A stretch of DNA of 51,808 nt from Opitutales bacterium (GCA_028042835.1 JAOFOL010000013.1:1-51808), one strand, 5' to 3'. Counted from the first letter of the stretch, positions 17,208-27,082 are shown. A program made the numbers and translations. The notes: generated by a model from the sequence alone, not told the origin.

Positions 17208-18116
17208 TTAAATCTTGGCAAAAACCGAACGGTCATGCGAAAGGTCGATTGATTCGATAACCCGGCTTTTTCTAAAATCAGGCTCAAGAAATAGGTAGTG
17301 AAGTCTTTCCATTTGTGTCGCAAATCTTTTAGGAGAAAAGCGTATACGCTTAACTTTTCCGGAACGGATAAGAATATGGGCAACAGGATCAAATTCATTG
17401 CTTAAGTCATAAGAGATAATTTTCCAATCTCTATAGAATGAAGGATATTCCCTCCTAGCTAATTCCAACAATGGAGCCACTTGTGTAACTTCTTCCAATG
17501 GTTCAAAACCCCGTCCATTCTTTGATCTCTTAAGTGCACTAGAAGGTACTGAAAGCGAAGGTAACAGAGATAAGCGGGCGGGCGTATAACCTTCTCCAAG
17601 ATAAAGTGATCCATCGCGGGAAACCAACCAATCATTATAACCTCCAGAATTGACTTTTAACCTCAACACCATGATCGGGGATTGTTCCTTAAGTATGATT
17701 TCAAGAGTTGAAGGAAAACGCCTTCTTATCCGAGCCTCCACAACTTGACTTTCTTTTTCCAAATCCATTCTGATTTTTTCTATGTCTAGATCCATCAAGG
17801 ATCGGTCTCTTAATGGACCAAACCAATTCATAAACCATTTTTGCGACAACACACCGTCACTCGAAAATTCAATACTTTTTATTGATGCACCGGGTCCGGT
17901 TATGTCGAGAGGTCCTGTATTTTGATGTAAAACTTTTTCTCCCCACCATAAGCATGCTCCAAGAAGGGCAATAATCGAGAAGAACACTCCTCCTCTACCG
18001 ATCATGCCAACTCTTTTTTTAAAAGCCGGAAGAGTTGATGGACGGCGAGATGATTTAGGCTTAAGTTTTTGCCAATTCAAACCAGATTCAGATTTCTTTT
18101 TATTTTTCGGATTCAT
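17208..18116 (-). CDS. ftsQ: Cell division protein FtsQ
   Basis: This 302-residue bitopic membrane protein has a basic cytoplasmic tail (about residues 1-38, many Lys/Arg) and one membrane helix (about 43-62, GVFFSIIALLGACLWWG). A periplasmic POTRA domain follows (IKSIEFSSDGVLSQKWF, then VVEARIRRRFPSTLEIILKE), and then the FtsQ beta domain. It bridges early and late divisome proteins. Sequence similarity to model FtsQ is modest, so the name rests on the POTRA motif, topology and position between ddl and ftsA. The start lies two bases after the ddl stop. Confidence 0.88.
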   Translation of the reverse strand: MNPKNKKKSESGLNWQKLKPKSSRRPSTLPAFKKRVGMIGRGGVFFSIIALLGACLWWGEKVLHQNTGPLDITGPGASIKSIEFSSDGVLSQKWFMNWFGPLRDRSLMDLDIEKIRMDLEKESQVVEARIRRRFPSTLEIILKEQSPIMVLRLKVNSGGYNDWLVSRDGSLYLGEGYTPARLSLLPSLSVPSSALKRSKNGRGFEPLEEVTQVAPLLELARREYPSFYRDWKIISYDLSNEFDPVAHILIRSGKVKRIRFSPKRFATQMERLHYLFLEPDFRKSRVIESIDLSHDRSVFAKI

Positions 18117-18118
18117 GC

Positions 18119-19069
18119 TTAAAAGGTTACTTTGGCTAATTTTGATTCTTCGAACCTCTTAAGTGCGGGCTCAACCAATTTTCTTGCCAAGGATTGAAAA
18201 TTATATCCCGCACAGGAAGCACTTTTTGGAAGAAGGCTTGTAGTCGTCAAACCAGGAAGGGTATTTACCTCTAAAAAATACGGGTTGCCATCTTCGCACA
18301 CCATAAAATCTATCCTAGCAAAATCTCTACAATCGCATGCAAAATAAGCCCGTTTTGCGAGTTTCTTAATTTCCTCCTCAATTTCCATATCAAAGACGGC
18401 TGGAAAACGGTATTCCGTACTCCCCTCAGAATATTTACGTTTGTAATCATAGACTCCACCCTGCGGTATGACTTCGACAATTCCCATAGATACACCATTC
18501 AGGATCCCAAGGGTCACTTCCCTGCCAAAAATTCTTTTTTCTAACATCCAGTTTCCCTCCTGAATTCCTTGAAGGGATTTCCTTAATTCATCTTCACCAC
18601 TTATCACATAAAGAGCAACACTGCTACCTTGGTCTGTAGGTTTAAGAATCATTTCTGTACCTAATTCAGCACAAACCTTTTCAACATCGATATCATTTGG
18701 GTTTTGAAAACAAATATCCAGGGAAACTCTTACTCCCTCACTTTCAACACAAGCCTTTGCTGCACTTTTATCCATGCATAAACGACTGGACTGAGCCCGA
18801 CTACCTGCATAGTAAAAACTTTTTTCGTCCAATAAATCCTGTAATCTACCGTCCTCTCCAAAGGTTCCGTGAATAACAGAAATCACAATGGTATCATCAG
18901 ATGATAGTTCAGGAGGTAGGACGGTCTCTTTTAAATCAATAAGATTAACCCTAAATTCATGCTCTAGTGCGTCGGCTAGACACCGCCCAGAATTAAGAGA
19001 AACTTGCCTTTCCGGCCCAGTGCCTCCAGCGAGAATTGTAACTGATGGAAAACTGCTTTCTATTCTCAT
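18119..19069 (-). CDS. ddl: D-alanine--D-alanine ligase
   Basis: This enzyme joins two D-alanines with ATP to supply the dipeptide that MurF adds to the wall precursor. I chose the ATG at 19069 (316 residues). It overlaps the murC-murB stop as ATGA and has AAGGA nine bases upstream; an in-frame ATG at 19087 is possible. The N-terminus shows TILAGGTGPERQVSLNSG. The ATP-grasp domain has MILKPTDQGSSVALYV, and the C-terminal metal and substrate region has RIDFMVCEDGNPYFLEVNTL with PGLTTTSLLPKSA. Length and motif order are normal for Ddl. Confidence 0.96.
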   Translation of the reverse strand: MRIESSFPSVTILAGGTGPERQVSLNSGRCLADALEHEFRVNLIDLKETVLPPELSSDDTIVISVIHGTFGEDGRLQDLLDEKSFYYAGSRAQSSRLCMDKSAAKACVESEGVRVSLDICFQNPNDIDVEKVCAELGTEMILKPTDQGSSVALYVISGEDELRKSLQGIQEGNWMLEKRIFGREVTLGILNGVSMGIVEVIPQGGVYDYKRKYSEGSTEYRFPAVFDMEIEEEIKKLAKRAYFACDCRDFARIDFMVCEDGNPYFLEVNTLPGLTTTSLLPKSASCAGYNFQSLARKLVEPALKRFEESKLAKVTF

Positions 19070-21273
19070 GATAGTTGATCCTTCCATTTTTTGCCCAATA
19101 ACCCGACCTCGGGTTCTAGTGTAATCTTGGTCTCGTCATTCACCCGTCTGCGAACTTTTTGCATCAGTGAAATTACATCCTCCGCAGTGGCACCTCCTTC
19201 GTTAACAATAAAGTTAGCATGTACACTGGAAACCACAGCACTTCCAACTCGCTCGCCTTTCATTCCACAATTTTCGATTAGCCAACCGGCAGATTTTTCT
19301 TCGGGGTTTTTAAAAATACAACCTGCACTCGCTTCTCTTGGCTGAGAAGACCGACGTTTTTGGGCGAGTTCCTCAATTGCAGAACGAATTGCTTTATGAT
19401 CAGATCTACCCTCGGCTTTCAACTTTGCACGTAAAGCAATGCCGTCTTTAGCCTCCTGACAAAACCTGTAACCAATGTTTAACTGATTACCTGGAATTTC
19501 ACGAATTGAACCATCTGGTAAAAGGAATGACACCCACTCCACAAGGTCATAAATCTCCCATCCCATTGCTCCAGCGTTCATCCTCAACGCCCCACCCAAT
19601 GTCCCTGGAATACCTTCTAAAAATTCAAAACCTACTAACTCCTGCTGGCAGGCAAGTTTACAAATATCATTTAATCGAGCACCGGCTCCCACGATAAATG
19701 AATCATCAGACCTCGGGCTTATCTCTTTCCAAAACTCGCCCCGCAATCGAAGAACCAATCCGTCGTACCCTTCATCTGGAATAATCAGATTTGATCCTCT
19801 GCCAAGCATTACTCTTGGGATTGAGTAATAGTTTGACGCTTCTACCAAGCTTCGTAAATCTTCGGTATGCTTAGGTTCCGCATACCACAGAGCAGTCCCC
19901 CCTACACGCATTGTTGTCTTAGATGCTAAGCTTTCATCTTTGCGTAAGACACATTTGTGGGAAAGCCTGTCTTTTAAAAAGTAAGAAAATGCAGATACAC
20001 GATCACCTTTTCGATGATGAATCGCGGCAAATGCATGAGCCCACCCCTCGATGTTTCCTGCACCCAAAAATAAAATTTGATCTGATATTGATTTATCTTC
20101 AGTTCCGATTTTGTCCTTCATGAAGGAAGGATAGTCAGCAAAAATCTTGGTGGTTGCCCTAAGCCTGGGTGGCAAATAACCAGACAGTGCTTCAGCATCA
20201 CCCTCTGCATCATAATTCTCAAATGCACCATAGGTTGGCAAAAAGTTTAATTCATCGGCTACGCTCAACTCCTCGGCAAAAGATTCAGCAAAAGCTTTTG
20301 TTCGACTGTAGCGATGAGATTGGAAAACCACTTTCATCCAACGATCAGGGAATTTTTTCCTGCGATCCGCCAAAAAAGCACGGATTTCGGTTGGATGATG
20401 GGCGTAATCTTCAAGAATCAAACGATTGGCGTCTTCAAACAAAGTGGACTGTCTCCTTTCCATTCCTGGAAATTTTTTAAAATTAACCTGATCAACATCC
20501 GCCCCCATCATTGTTGCACAGGCAATGCTGGCATCTCGGTTCGAAGCCATATAATCAGCTGAATCATCCTCCAATTCAAAAGTTGAGACTTTCAATCGTT
20601 TCGATTTCTTAACCCATGGCAACAAACTACTCGAATGTGAAAGAATTACCCCGGATCTTGTTCGAGAAAGTAGATTTTTAAAAACATCACTTACAGAACC
20701 CTTGTGTTTATATCGGTCAACATGATCCCAGTCACAATTTAGAACTACAGTAATATCTGGTGCAAAACCATCGATGGTGCCATCACTCTCATCCACTTCC
20801 AAAACCATCCATGGACTATCCTGAAACTTGCCCATTGGAAGAAAATCATTCTTAAAACGACCACCTACGAGATAAGAGAAATTAAAATCAATTTCTGAAA
20901 GTGCCCAAGATAACATCCCGGCAGATGTGGTTTTTCCATGACTACCAACAATGGCAACAGTCTTAAACTGATTGGAATACTTGGCTAAAAAATCTCCTCT
21001 TTTGAAAATTTCAATCGATTTAGACCGAAAAGAGGACAGGCGGGAATCAGTCGTTCCAATCGCACTGGAACGAATCACACAATCAGGCGTCTGGATTGGC
21101 ACCGGTTCCATAAGAACTTTTATACCTGCATCCTGCATTTGAGTTCTTAATGGTTCTCGAAAATAATCATCAAAAGCTTCAACTTCCACTCCAGCACCCC
21201 TCAAGTAAAAGGCAAGTGGAGCCATACCCATACCGCTAGCTCCAAGTAAAAATACTCGTTTTGGTTTATTCAT
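19066..21273 (-). CDS. murC/murB: MurC-MurB fusion: UDP-MurNAc--L-Ala ligase plus UDP-MurNAc dehydrogenase
   Basis: One 735-residue reading frame carries two wall-precursor enzymes. Residues 1 to about 425 are MurC: N-terminal dinucleotide-like FLLGASGMGMAPLAF, ATP loop VGSHGKTTSAGML, VLEVDESDG, then the Mur ligase C-domain with EDYAHHPTEIRA. Residues from about 440 are MurB: the FAD-binding GRGSNLIIPDEGYDG and GFEFLEGIPGTLGGALRMNAG, the type II-like ASAGCIFKNP segment carrying the serine/cysteine region, HANFIVNEGG, and the catalytic Glu in LEPEVGLLG. MurB makes UDP-MurNAc and MurC uses it, so the fusion joins consecutive steps, with MurC first in the chain. No stop or frameshift separates the halves. 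It overlaps murG and ddl by ATGA junctions. Confidence 0.95.
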   Translation of the reverse strand: MNKPKRVFLLGASGMGMAPLAFYLRGAGVEVEAFDDYFREPLRTQMQDAGIKVLMEPVPIQTPDCVIRSSAIGTTDSRLSSFRSKSIEIFKRGDFLAKYSNQFKTVAIVGSHGKTTSAGMLSWALSEIDFNFSYLVGGRFKNDFLPMGKFQDSPWMVLEVDESDGTIDGFAPDITVVLNCDWDHVDRYKHKGSVSDVFKNLLSRTRSGVILSHSSSLLPWVKKSKRLKVSTFELEDDSADYMASNRDASIACATMMGADVDQVNFKKFPGMERRQSTLFEDANRLILEDYAHHPTEIRAFLADRRKKFPDRWMKVVFQSHRYSRTKAFAESFAEELSVADELNFLPTYGAFENYDAEGDAEALSGYLPPRLRATTKIFADYPSFMKDKIGTEDKSISDQILFLGAGNIEGWAHAFAAIHHRKGDRVSAFSYFLKDRLSHKCVLRKDESLASKTTMRVGGTALWYAEPKHTEDLRSLVEASNYYSIPRVMLGRGSNLIIPDEGYDGLVLRLRGEFWKEISPRSDDSFIVGAGARLNDICKLACQQELVGFEFLEGIPGTLGGALRMNAGAMGWEIYDLVEWVSFLLPDGSIREIPGNQLNIGYRFCQEAKDGIALRAKLKAEGRSDHKAIRSAIEELAQKRRSSQPREASAGCIFKNPEEKSAGWLIENCGMKGERVGSAVVSSVHANFIVNEGGATAEDVISLMQKVRRRVNDETKITLEPEVGLLGKKWKDQLS

Positions 21274-22409
21274 GCATAGACCTCGACATCTTCATTAGAA
21301 GTTGAACTTACAGTTTGTAAATCTTGGATATATTGAGACATATCATCAGCCAACTTTAGCCCAACGTCTCCACCATCCATAGAGTATAAATTTCTACGTA
21401 AAATAGCCCGAAGTTCTTCATTAAACATCATGTCCTGAACCTCTTTAAATAATTTGTCACTTAACTTATCATCAGGACATACCAAACCACCGCCTTTTTC
21501 CTCCAGAAAACGAGCATTATGGAGTTGATGATTATCCGCAGCGTACGGATAAGGCACAAGAATGGAGGGTACTCTACAACGTACTATCTCTGCAATGGCA
21601 CCCGCTCCTGCCCTCGAAACTACGAGGTCTGCAGCAGACAAAACAACATTCATTTCGTCCGTGAATGATATAAAGCGGCTAGTGATCATCTCATCCACAG
21701 GTCCGTCTAACTGAACTACACCTGAACTATCTTTTCCCATGCCAGTAATACATAAGGTTGAGATTCCCTCCATAGCTAATTCTGATAAATTACTTTTCAC
21801 CCATTTATTCAACGAAGACGCACCCTGACTCCCACCCAAAACCACGAGGAGGCGATCACTGTTTGCTATACTTAATTGTTTCCTAGCTCTTTCTCGTGGA
21901 ATCCGACGAAATTCCTTTCGCAAGGGATATCCAAAATTTCTGATAATACCTGAGGATACACCTTCCAACCTCATCCCTTCAGGTAAATAAACACGATTAG
22001 AATTTTGGGCTAAAAACCTTACCGCTTTACCCACTGCACGGTTAGCCTCATGAATAAAAACTGGGACTTTTCCAAAACGGGCAGCTACCGCAGGGCCCAG
22101 TGAAGTAAATCCACCAAATCCGATCATCGCATCCGCATCTACTTTCTTGTAAAATTTCTTAGCTTTTAAGAAGGAGGAAATAAAGCCCCGGAAAAATCGT
22201 ACTAACCCTAGTGGGGTTTTAATTAGCGGAGCTCCTGGCATCGCAACAAAATGAAGGGATGGATATTTACTCGACAACCTTGAATCCACATTTTTTCGAC
22301 TAATAAACAACCAAGCTTTACAACCCCTTTCTTCAAGACTCTGGGCCAGTGCAATCCCTGGAGTTAAATGTCCACCTGTTCCACCACACGCAATAATTAC
22401 ATTCTTCAT
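21270..22409 (-). CDS. murG: MurG, lipid II-forming GlcNAc transferase
   Basis: MurG transfers GlcNAc from UDP-GlcNAc to lipid I at the inner membrane face, giving lipid II. The 379-residue GT-B protein has the N-terminal glycine loop IIACGGTGGHLTPGIALAQ, MIGFGGFTSLGPAVAA, FIHEANRAVGKA, the second glycine loop VLGGSQGASSLNKWV, and the donor-binding VVSRAGAGAIAEI with PYPYAADNHQ. Both gene ends overlap their neighbours by ATGA (ftsW upstream, murC downstream), suggesting coupled translation. Confidence 0.97.
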   Translation of the reverse strand: MKNVIIACGGTGGHLTPGIALAQSLEERGCKAWLFISRKNVDSRLSSKYPSLHFVAMPGAPLIKTPLGLVRFFRGFISSFLKAKKFYKKVDADAMIGFGGFTSLGPAVAARFGKVPVFIHEANRAVGKAVRFLAQNSNRVYLPEGMRLEGVSSGIIRNFGYPLRKEFRRIPRERARKQLSIANSDRLLVVLGGSQGASSLNKWVKSNLSELAMEGISTLCITGMGKDSSGVVQLDGPVDEMITSRFISFTDEMNVVLSAADLVVSRAGAGAIAEIVRCRVPSILVPYPYAADNHQLHNARFLEEKGGGLVCPDDKLSDKLFKEVQDMMFNEELRAILRRNLYSMDGGDVGLKLADDMSQYIQDLQTVSSTSNEDVEVYA

Positions 22410-23527
22410 ATTTCTCGTGGTTGAACTCCCTGCGGGTTATCCATCTTGCGAAACACATTGATGATTAACCCTAAAAATATAAAAGTAACCATTAAATTGG
22501 ATCCACCGTAACTAATAAATGGCAAAGACATTCCTTTGGTTGGAAGCGAACCAGTAACCACACCCATATTAATGATTGATTGTAAACTGATAAAAAGGAG
22601 TCCGCCTAAAGCTAGCTGATATTCATAAAGTTTCGTCGACAAGCGTAGCTTCCAATAGACAAATAAGAAAAGTAATGTAAAACAAAGCAGTATTGAGAAT
22701 GTGGAAACCAACCCTAATTCCTCGCCGATGACAGGAAAAATGAAGTCGGTATGAGCTTCAGGTAAAAAGTGCATTTGTTGCCTTCCCATCCCCAAACCTA
22801 CACCGTTCAACCCACCCACTCCAAATGCGAGCATTCCCTGCCAAAGTTGGTAAGCACTATCACCAGCATTAGCCTCCACATCTAAAAATGATGTTACCCG
22901 CCGGATACGAACTGGATCGAAGTATACAAGAACAGAAAATGCAGCTACAGCAAGACCTGCAACTGGAAGTAACCATCGTAAGCTAGTTCCACTTTGAAAC
23001 ATCATCGTTGCTGCTACCGCACCACATAAAAAACAAGTGCCGAAATCAGGTTGTAAGATAATCAATCCACAACAACTTCCAATAATCATGGATGGCATCA
23101 GAAAACCCCAGGTAAATGTTTTAATATCACGCTGTCGCCCAGCAAAATAAACAGCCAAAATGACGACCAAGCCGATCTTTGCAAACTCAGATGGTTGTAC
23201 CCGTAAGGGTCCGAGTCCTAGCCAGCGTTGAGCACCATTGACCTTAACTCCAATTCCCGGAACCAATGTTAATGCCAACGAAAGAATACAGATGCCATAT
23301 AACAACCAAGCTCTTCTTTTGAGCCAGTCTAAATCCATGAAAGCGGCATAAACACCAACAATAATAGACATACCAAGCCAAATAAATTGCTTGGTAAGAA
23401 GAGCCTGTGCACCCCGTACAGCACCGGCACTAAAGAGCATAACCAACCCTAAGGTGGTAAGACCTAAAGCAACGGCAACCAAATAGATGGAAACCCAGTT
23501 ACTTGACTTAGCTAGCGACCGATCCAA
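22406..23527 (-). CDS. ftsW: FtsW, SEDS-family septal peptidoglycan glycosyltransferase
   Basis: This 373-residue polytopic membrane protein (about ten helices) polymerises lipid II at the septum with FtsI. Family motifs include RWLGLGPLRVQPSEFAKIG, ILQPDFGTCF, HTDFIFPVIGEELG and PTKGMSLPFISYGGSNL. The start is a TTG at 23527 with GGGAGG about 11 bases upstream. There is no earlier ATG in frame, so the non-ATG start is reasonably supported. The gene ends in an ATGA overlap with murG and lies 49 bases after the LysM gene. Confidence 0.95.
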   Translation of the reverse strand: MDRSLAKSSNWVSIYLVAVALGLTTLGLVMLFSAGAVRGAQALLTKQFIWLGMSIIVGVYAAFMDLDWLKRRAWLLYGICILSLALTLVPGIGVKVNGAQRWLGLGPLRVQPSEFAKIGLVVILAVYFAGRQRDIKTFTWGFLMPSMIIGSCCGLIILQPDFGTCFLCGAVAATMMFQSGTSLRWLLPVAGLAVAAFSVLVYFDPVRIRRVTSFLDVEANAGDSAYQLWQGMLAFGVGGLNGVGLGMGRQQMHFLPEAHTDFIFPVIGEELGLVSTFSILLCFTLLFLFVYWKLRLSTKLYEYQLALGGLLFISLQSIINMGVVTGSLPTKGMSLPFISYGGSNLMVTFIFLGLIINVFRKMDNPQGVQPREI

Positions 23528-23576
23528 TCTTTTTCCCGCCTCCCGTTCTGTTCCACACCATATATTTATTTACACC

Positions 23577-24644
23577 TCAAGGATTATCAGGAGCGTCGAT
23601 AAGTGGACGATCTTCAACTGTACCCTTAAAGAAGTTCTGCAAGCTATCATCATTACTAGGTTCCTCCTGAGCAGCACCTGGAGCTAAGTTTGATCGAACT
23701 TCTTCTATTACAGTTTCATTCGATGAATTCGAACTGGCACCAGACACTATTAAAGACTGCCCAACTCTAATTTTCCCGGCATCTGACATTCCGTTCCATT
23801 CCATAATTTGCTTAATAGAAACCCCATATACACTAGCAATCCGCGTTAAGTTCTCCCCCTTTTTAACGATATGAGTTGTGGCCCCAGCAGGTACGATAAC
23901 GGGTGAACTTATAGTAGTTATTCCGTTCGATTCCCCTGGAAGCATAAGAGTTTGACCGGGACGAATAACAGATCGACTATTCATTCCGTTAATTTCCATG
24001 AGTGCAGAAAGGGAAACCTGATTATTTCTAGCTATTCGAGATAAACTATCTCCTGATTGAACAACATAAGTACCAGAACTACTTCCAGTCTCTATAACTT
24101 TGGGCACTACTGGTGAAACTTGCTGCAATACACTGGGGGAATCTCCACCCGGTATCATGACTTCCTGCCCAATCGATAGTTTAGAACTCTTACTCAAGCT
24201 TGGATTTGATCCTAACAGGGCATTAAGTGAAATCGAGTTCTTCCGGGCGATGCCCCATAAAGTATCGCCACGAATGACCTTGTATACCGAAACATCACTT
24301 GGTCGTAGCGGACTAGGACTGTCAACTGCTACCGGGCTCAACGGATCGACATCAGGCAAAGGTTGAGGTACCATAATTTCGTTACCTGGAACTATTATTT
24401 CGCCAGGTTTCGGACGAGAAGGTGAGACAAATGTATCTTCCAATGGCTTGACATCATTACCACTTCCTTGATTGAAGTCATTGAGAGAAGTATCTTCTAC
24501 CGGGGTCAGTGTTTCTTCACTTGACTCTTTCTTTTTATCAACCGTTTGACAACTTGGTTGAAACATAACGAGTAGGATTACTCCAACATGGAGAGATAGT
24601 ACAATACCGAATATTTTTGTCAGTTTCATAATTATTTTTTGCAT
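23577..24644 (-). CDS. Membrane-anchored protein with three LysM domains
   Basis: From the ATG at 24644 the protein has 355 residues. It has a short basic start, one hydrophobic segment (about 9-27), an acidic and proline-rich linker, and three LysM peptidoglycan-binding domains at about 121-166, 192-237 and 257-301 (each with GDTLWGIA, GDSLSRIA or GENLTRIA and a closing GQ..M.PG-type motif). The C-terminus is acidic and disordered. A SCQ near residue 32 is not a convincing lipobox, so a helix anchor is more likely. No enzyme domain is visible. Its place between murD and ftsW suggests a wall-binding accessory factor of division or elongation. The ATG at 24629 is an alternative start; neither has a clear Shine-Dalgarno. 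Confidence 0.85.
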   Translation of the reverse strand: MQKIIMKLTKIFGIVLSLHVGVILLVMFQPSCQTVDKKKESSEETLTPVEDTSLNDFNQGSGNDVKPLEDTFVSPSRPKPGEIIVPGNEIMVPQPLPDVDPLSPVAVDSPSPLRPSDVSVYKVIRGDTLWGIARKNSISLNALLGSNPSLSKSSKLSIGQEVMIPGGDSPSVLQQVSPVVPKVIETGSSSGTYVVQSGDSLSRIARNNQVSLSALMEINGMNSRSVIRPGQTLMLPGESNGITTISSPVIVPAGATTHIVKKGENLTRIASVYGVSIKQIMEWNGMSDAGKIRVGQSLIVSGASSNSSNETVIEEVRSNLAPGAAQEEPSNDDSLQNFFKGTVEDRPLIDAPDNP

Positions 24645-24651
24645 AAGTAAA

Positions 24652-25944
24652 TTAATAGAGCAGTTCTTGAGCAGAGGTTGCAAACCTCTTCTTCAAATCT
24701 AAAACATATTGATTAAACAGATCGCCGCGCTCGCTGTAGTTTTTGAATTGATCAAAACTAGCAAACCCTGGACTGAAGAGGATTTCAACCTTACCATTCG
24801 ATTCTGCATATGCACATTCGACGGCTTCTCGAAGAGTAAAACATTGGACTGCAGATGAACCAAAACTACTGATTTTTGAAGCCATCTCTTCCCCTACTTC
24901 TCCAATCGTAAATGACTTTTTTGCAAACTGACCGATCTGCCGGGCAAATTCATCTACTTGCACTCCTTTACCTTGTCCACCTCCGATCCAAAAAATATCA
25001 TTTTTCATACTGCGACATGCAGCAATAGTGGCATCAAAATTTGTTGCTTTTGAATCGTTCCAAAAACTTATCCCTTGAAATTGTGAAATCTTGCTTAAGC
25101 GATGAGGTTCAGGTAAGTAATCTTCGCATGCTTCGATGAAGTCTGCATCATCAATATCTAAACTCCTAGCGTAGGCCAAAGCTAATGAAAAATTCTCTCG
25201 TTGAGGCCAACTGTTCAGAAAATGATCATGATCTTTCGAGTACACTAACTCTTGTGAATGTGGAACCACAATTGTTTTCTCAGGAAGTTTAATAGATAGT
25301 CTCTTTGCCCATGACTGGACTGTTCTTCCAACAAATATTTCTTTTTTACATTTACTAATAAGGGATAACTTTGACAAAAAATAGTCCTCTAAAGAACCGT
25401 GATAATCCAAATGGTCTTCTGCAAAATTTGTCCAAATCCCATTCTCTGCCTCCAAACAGCTTAACCCTCTTGACTGAAAAGAACTAACTTCCAAAATAAC
25501 TCTTGAATTCAAGGAAACTGACTCTGCAATTAATTGTGATAATGAATATCCAACATTTCCTGCGAACTGTGCCTTTCTTCCTAACTTGTTTAATGCATGG
25601 GTTATAAGAGTCGTTAACGTAGTTTTACCATTCGTTCCGGTGATGGCAGTAATAGGGGATGATAAGAAGTGTGATGCAAAGTCTAATTCGCCTAAAACTT
25701 TTACATTCATCTCCCTAGCCATAACTAACCACGGGTGATCAGGGCGAAAACCTGGACTAACTACAACCAAAGCTGATGACCTTATCTTATTAGGTGTAAG
25801 TTCAACTCCCTTGTCTTTAAATATACGATAATTCCACCCAAGCCTCTTGAGTAAAGAGCAAACGCCCTGCCCTGTTAGACCTCGACCAAGCACAGCAACA
25901 GGTAATGAAGTCATTTTTTCCCAATTTTTAAGAATCCCCTTCAT
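24652..25944 (-). CDS. murD: MurD, UDP-MurNAc-L-alanine--D-glutamate ligase
   Basis: MurD adds D-Glu to UDP-MurNAc-L-Ala in the cytoplasm. The 430-residue protein shows AVLGRGLTGQGVCSLLKRLG near the N-terminus, the ATP loop AITGTNGKTTLTTLI, ILEVSSFQ, NFAEDHLDYHG, and the C-domain FWNDSKATNFDATIAA with IGGGQGKG. The ATG at 25944 shares one base with the mraY stop (TAATG). An ATG ten codons later is an alternative. Confidence 0.96.
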   Translation of the reverse strand: MKGILKNWEKMTSLPVAVLGRGLTGQGVCSLLKRLGWNYRIFKDKGVELTPNKIRSSALVVVSPGFRPDHPWLVMAREMNVKVLGELDFASHFLSSPITAITGTNGKTTLTTLITHALNKLGRKAQFAGNVGYSLSQLIAESVSLNSRVILEVSSFQSRGLSCLEAENGIWTNFAEDHLDYHGSLEDYFLSKLSLISKCKKEIFVGRTVQSWAKRLSIKLPEKTIVVPHSQELVYSKDHDHFLNSWPQRENFSLALAYARSLDIDDADFIEACEDYLPEPHRLSKISQFQGISFWNDSKATNFDATIAACRSMKNDIFWIGGGQGKGVQVDEFARQIGQFAKKSFTIGEVGEEMASKISSFGSSAVQCFTLREAVECAYAESNGKVEILFSPGFASFDQFKNYSERGDLFNQYVLDLKKRFATSAQELLY

Positions 25945-27080
25945 TATCTAAGTTTCAGGGTTGCCAATCCGAGGAGAGCAAAAAGTAAAGAAAGTATCCA
26001 AAATCGAATTACAACTTTTGTTTCTTTCCAGCCTTTAAGTTCAAAATGATGATGAATGGGAGACATCCTAAAAATTCGTTTCCCCCGAGTTTTAAATGAG
26101 GCGACCTGCAAAATAACAGATCCAGCTTCCATTACAAATATTCCCCCCACTATGACTAAAGTAAGCGGTTGGTGAATCATTAATGCAATGATACCGACCA
26201 ACCCACCAATTGCCAATGAACCTGTATCACCCATAAATATTTCAGCTGGATGTGCGTTGAACCACAAAAAAGACAAACTCCCGCCTAACAAAGCTGAACA
26301 AACAATGGTTAGTTCACCAGAACCCGGAATCCAACTCACATTAAGATAGTCTGAAATCAGATAGTTACCTGACGCATAAGCCATAATTGCGTATGTCAAG
26401 GCAACCGTAACAGTACAACCTATCGCTAAACCATCCAACCCATCAGTTAAATTTATCGCATTACTAGATCCAGTTAGTGTAACCAAGAAAAACAGAAAAC
26501 AGAAAACCACGGGCATATTTTCGATAAAAACTTCTTTATAAAATGGAACCCATAACTCCCGCATTTTTTCATTACTGCCAATAGCGTTACCATCCGCCCC
26601 ACCAAGTAGTTCACTCCATGGCCCCATTAAAATAATCATCGCTACACCTGTGGTAAAAAGTTGACCAAGTAGTTTGTATCTTCCAGAAAGTCCCTGACTA
26701 TTCTTTTTAGCTATTTTAAGATAGTCATCAGCAAAACCAACCACGGTTAATAATAGATAGGTACTCAGAGCAGTAATCACATACACATTTGGCTCTGCCC
26801 ATAAAACAACGGAAAGAACTACTGTTACACAAATCAGGAGGCCCCCCATTGTCGGAGTTTTCTCTTTTGCCTGATGTAACTCGGCAAGCTCACCAACTTC
26901 ATCTTTATCTCGGAAAGCTTGTCTTGCACCAAACGCCTTTAAAAAAGAAATAATTTTAGGACCTAAATAAAAACCAAAAATTAAAGCGGTAACCCCTGCT
27001 CCTATTGCTCGTATAGAAATAAACTGAAACAAACGTAACGGTCCAAATAATTCTTCATAAAACTGTAGGTAGCTTAGCAT
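25944..27080 (-). CDS. mraY: MraY, phospho-MurNAc-pentapeptide transferase
   Basis: MraY makes lipid I by moving phospho-MurNAc-pentapeptide to undecaprenyl phosphate. The 378-residue protein has about ten membrane helices. Motifs include TPTMGGLLI, the aspartate motif VVGFADDYLKIAKKN, NAINLTDGLDGLAIG, FMGDTGSLAIGG and the cytoplasmic histidine loop PIHHHFELKGWKE. It sits in the usual place between murF and murD, with two bases between it and murF. Confidence 0.97.
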   Translation of the reverse strand: MLSYLQFYEELFGPLRLFQFISIRAIGAGVTALIFGFYLGPKIISFLKAFGARQAFRDKDEVGELAELHQAKEKTPTMGGLLICVTVVLSVVLWAEPNVYVITALSTYLLLTVVGFADDYLKIAKKNSQGLSGRYKLLGQLFTTGVAMIILMGPWSELLGGADGNAIGSNEKMRELWVPFYKEVFIENMPVVFCFLFFLVTLTGSSNAINLTDGLDGLAIGCTVTVALTYAIMAYASGNYLISDYLNVSWIPGSGELTIVCSALLGGSLSFLWFNAHPAEIFMGDTGSLAIGGLVGIIALMIHQPLTLVIVGGIFVMEAGSVILQVASFKTRGKRIFRMSPIHHHFELKGWKETKVVIRFWILSLLFALLGLATLKLR

Positions 27081-27082
27081 CT

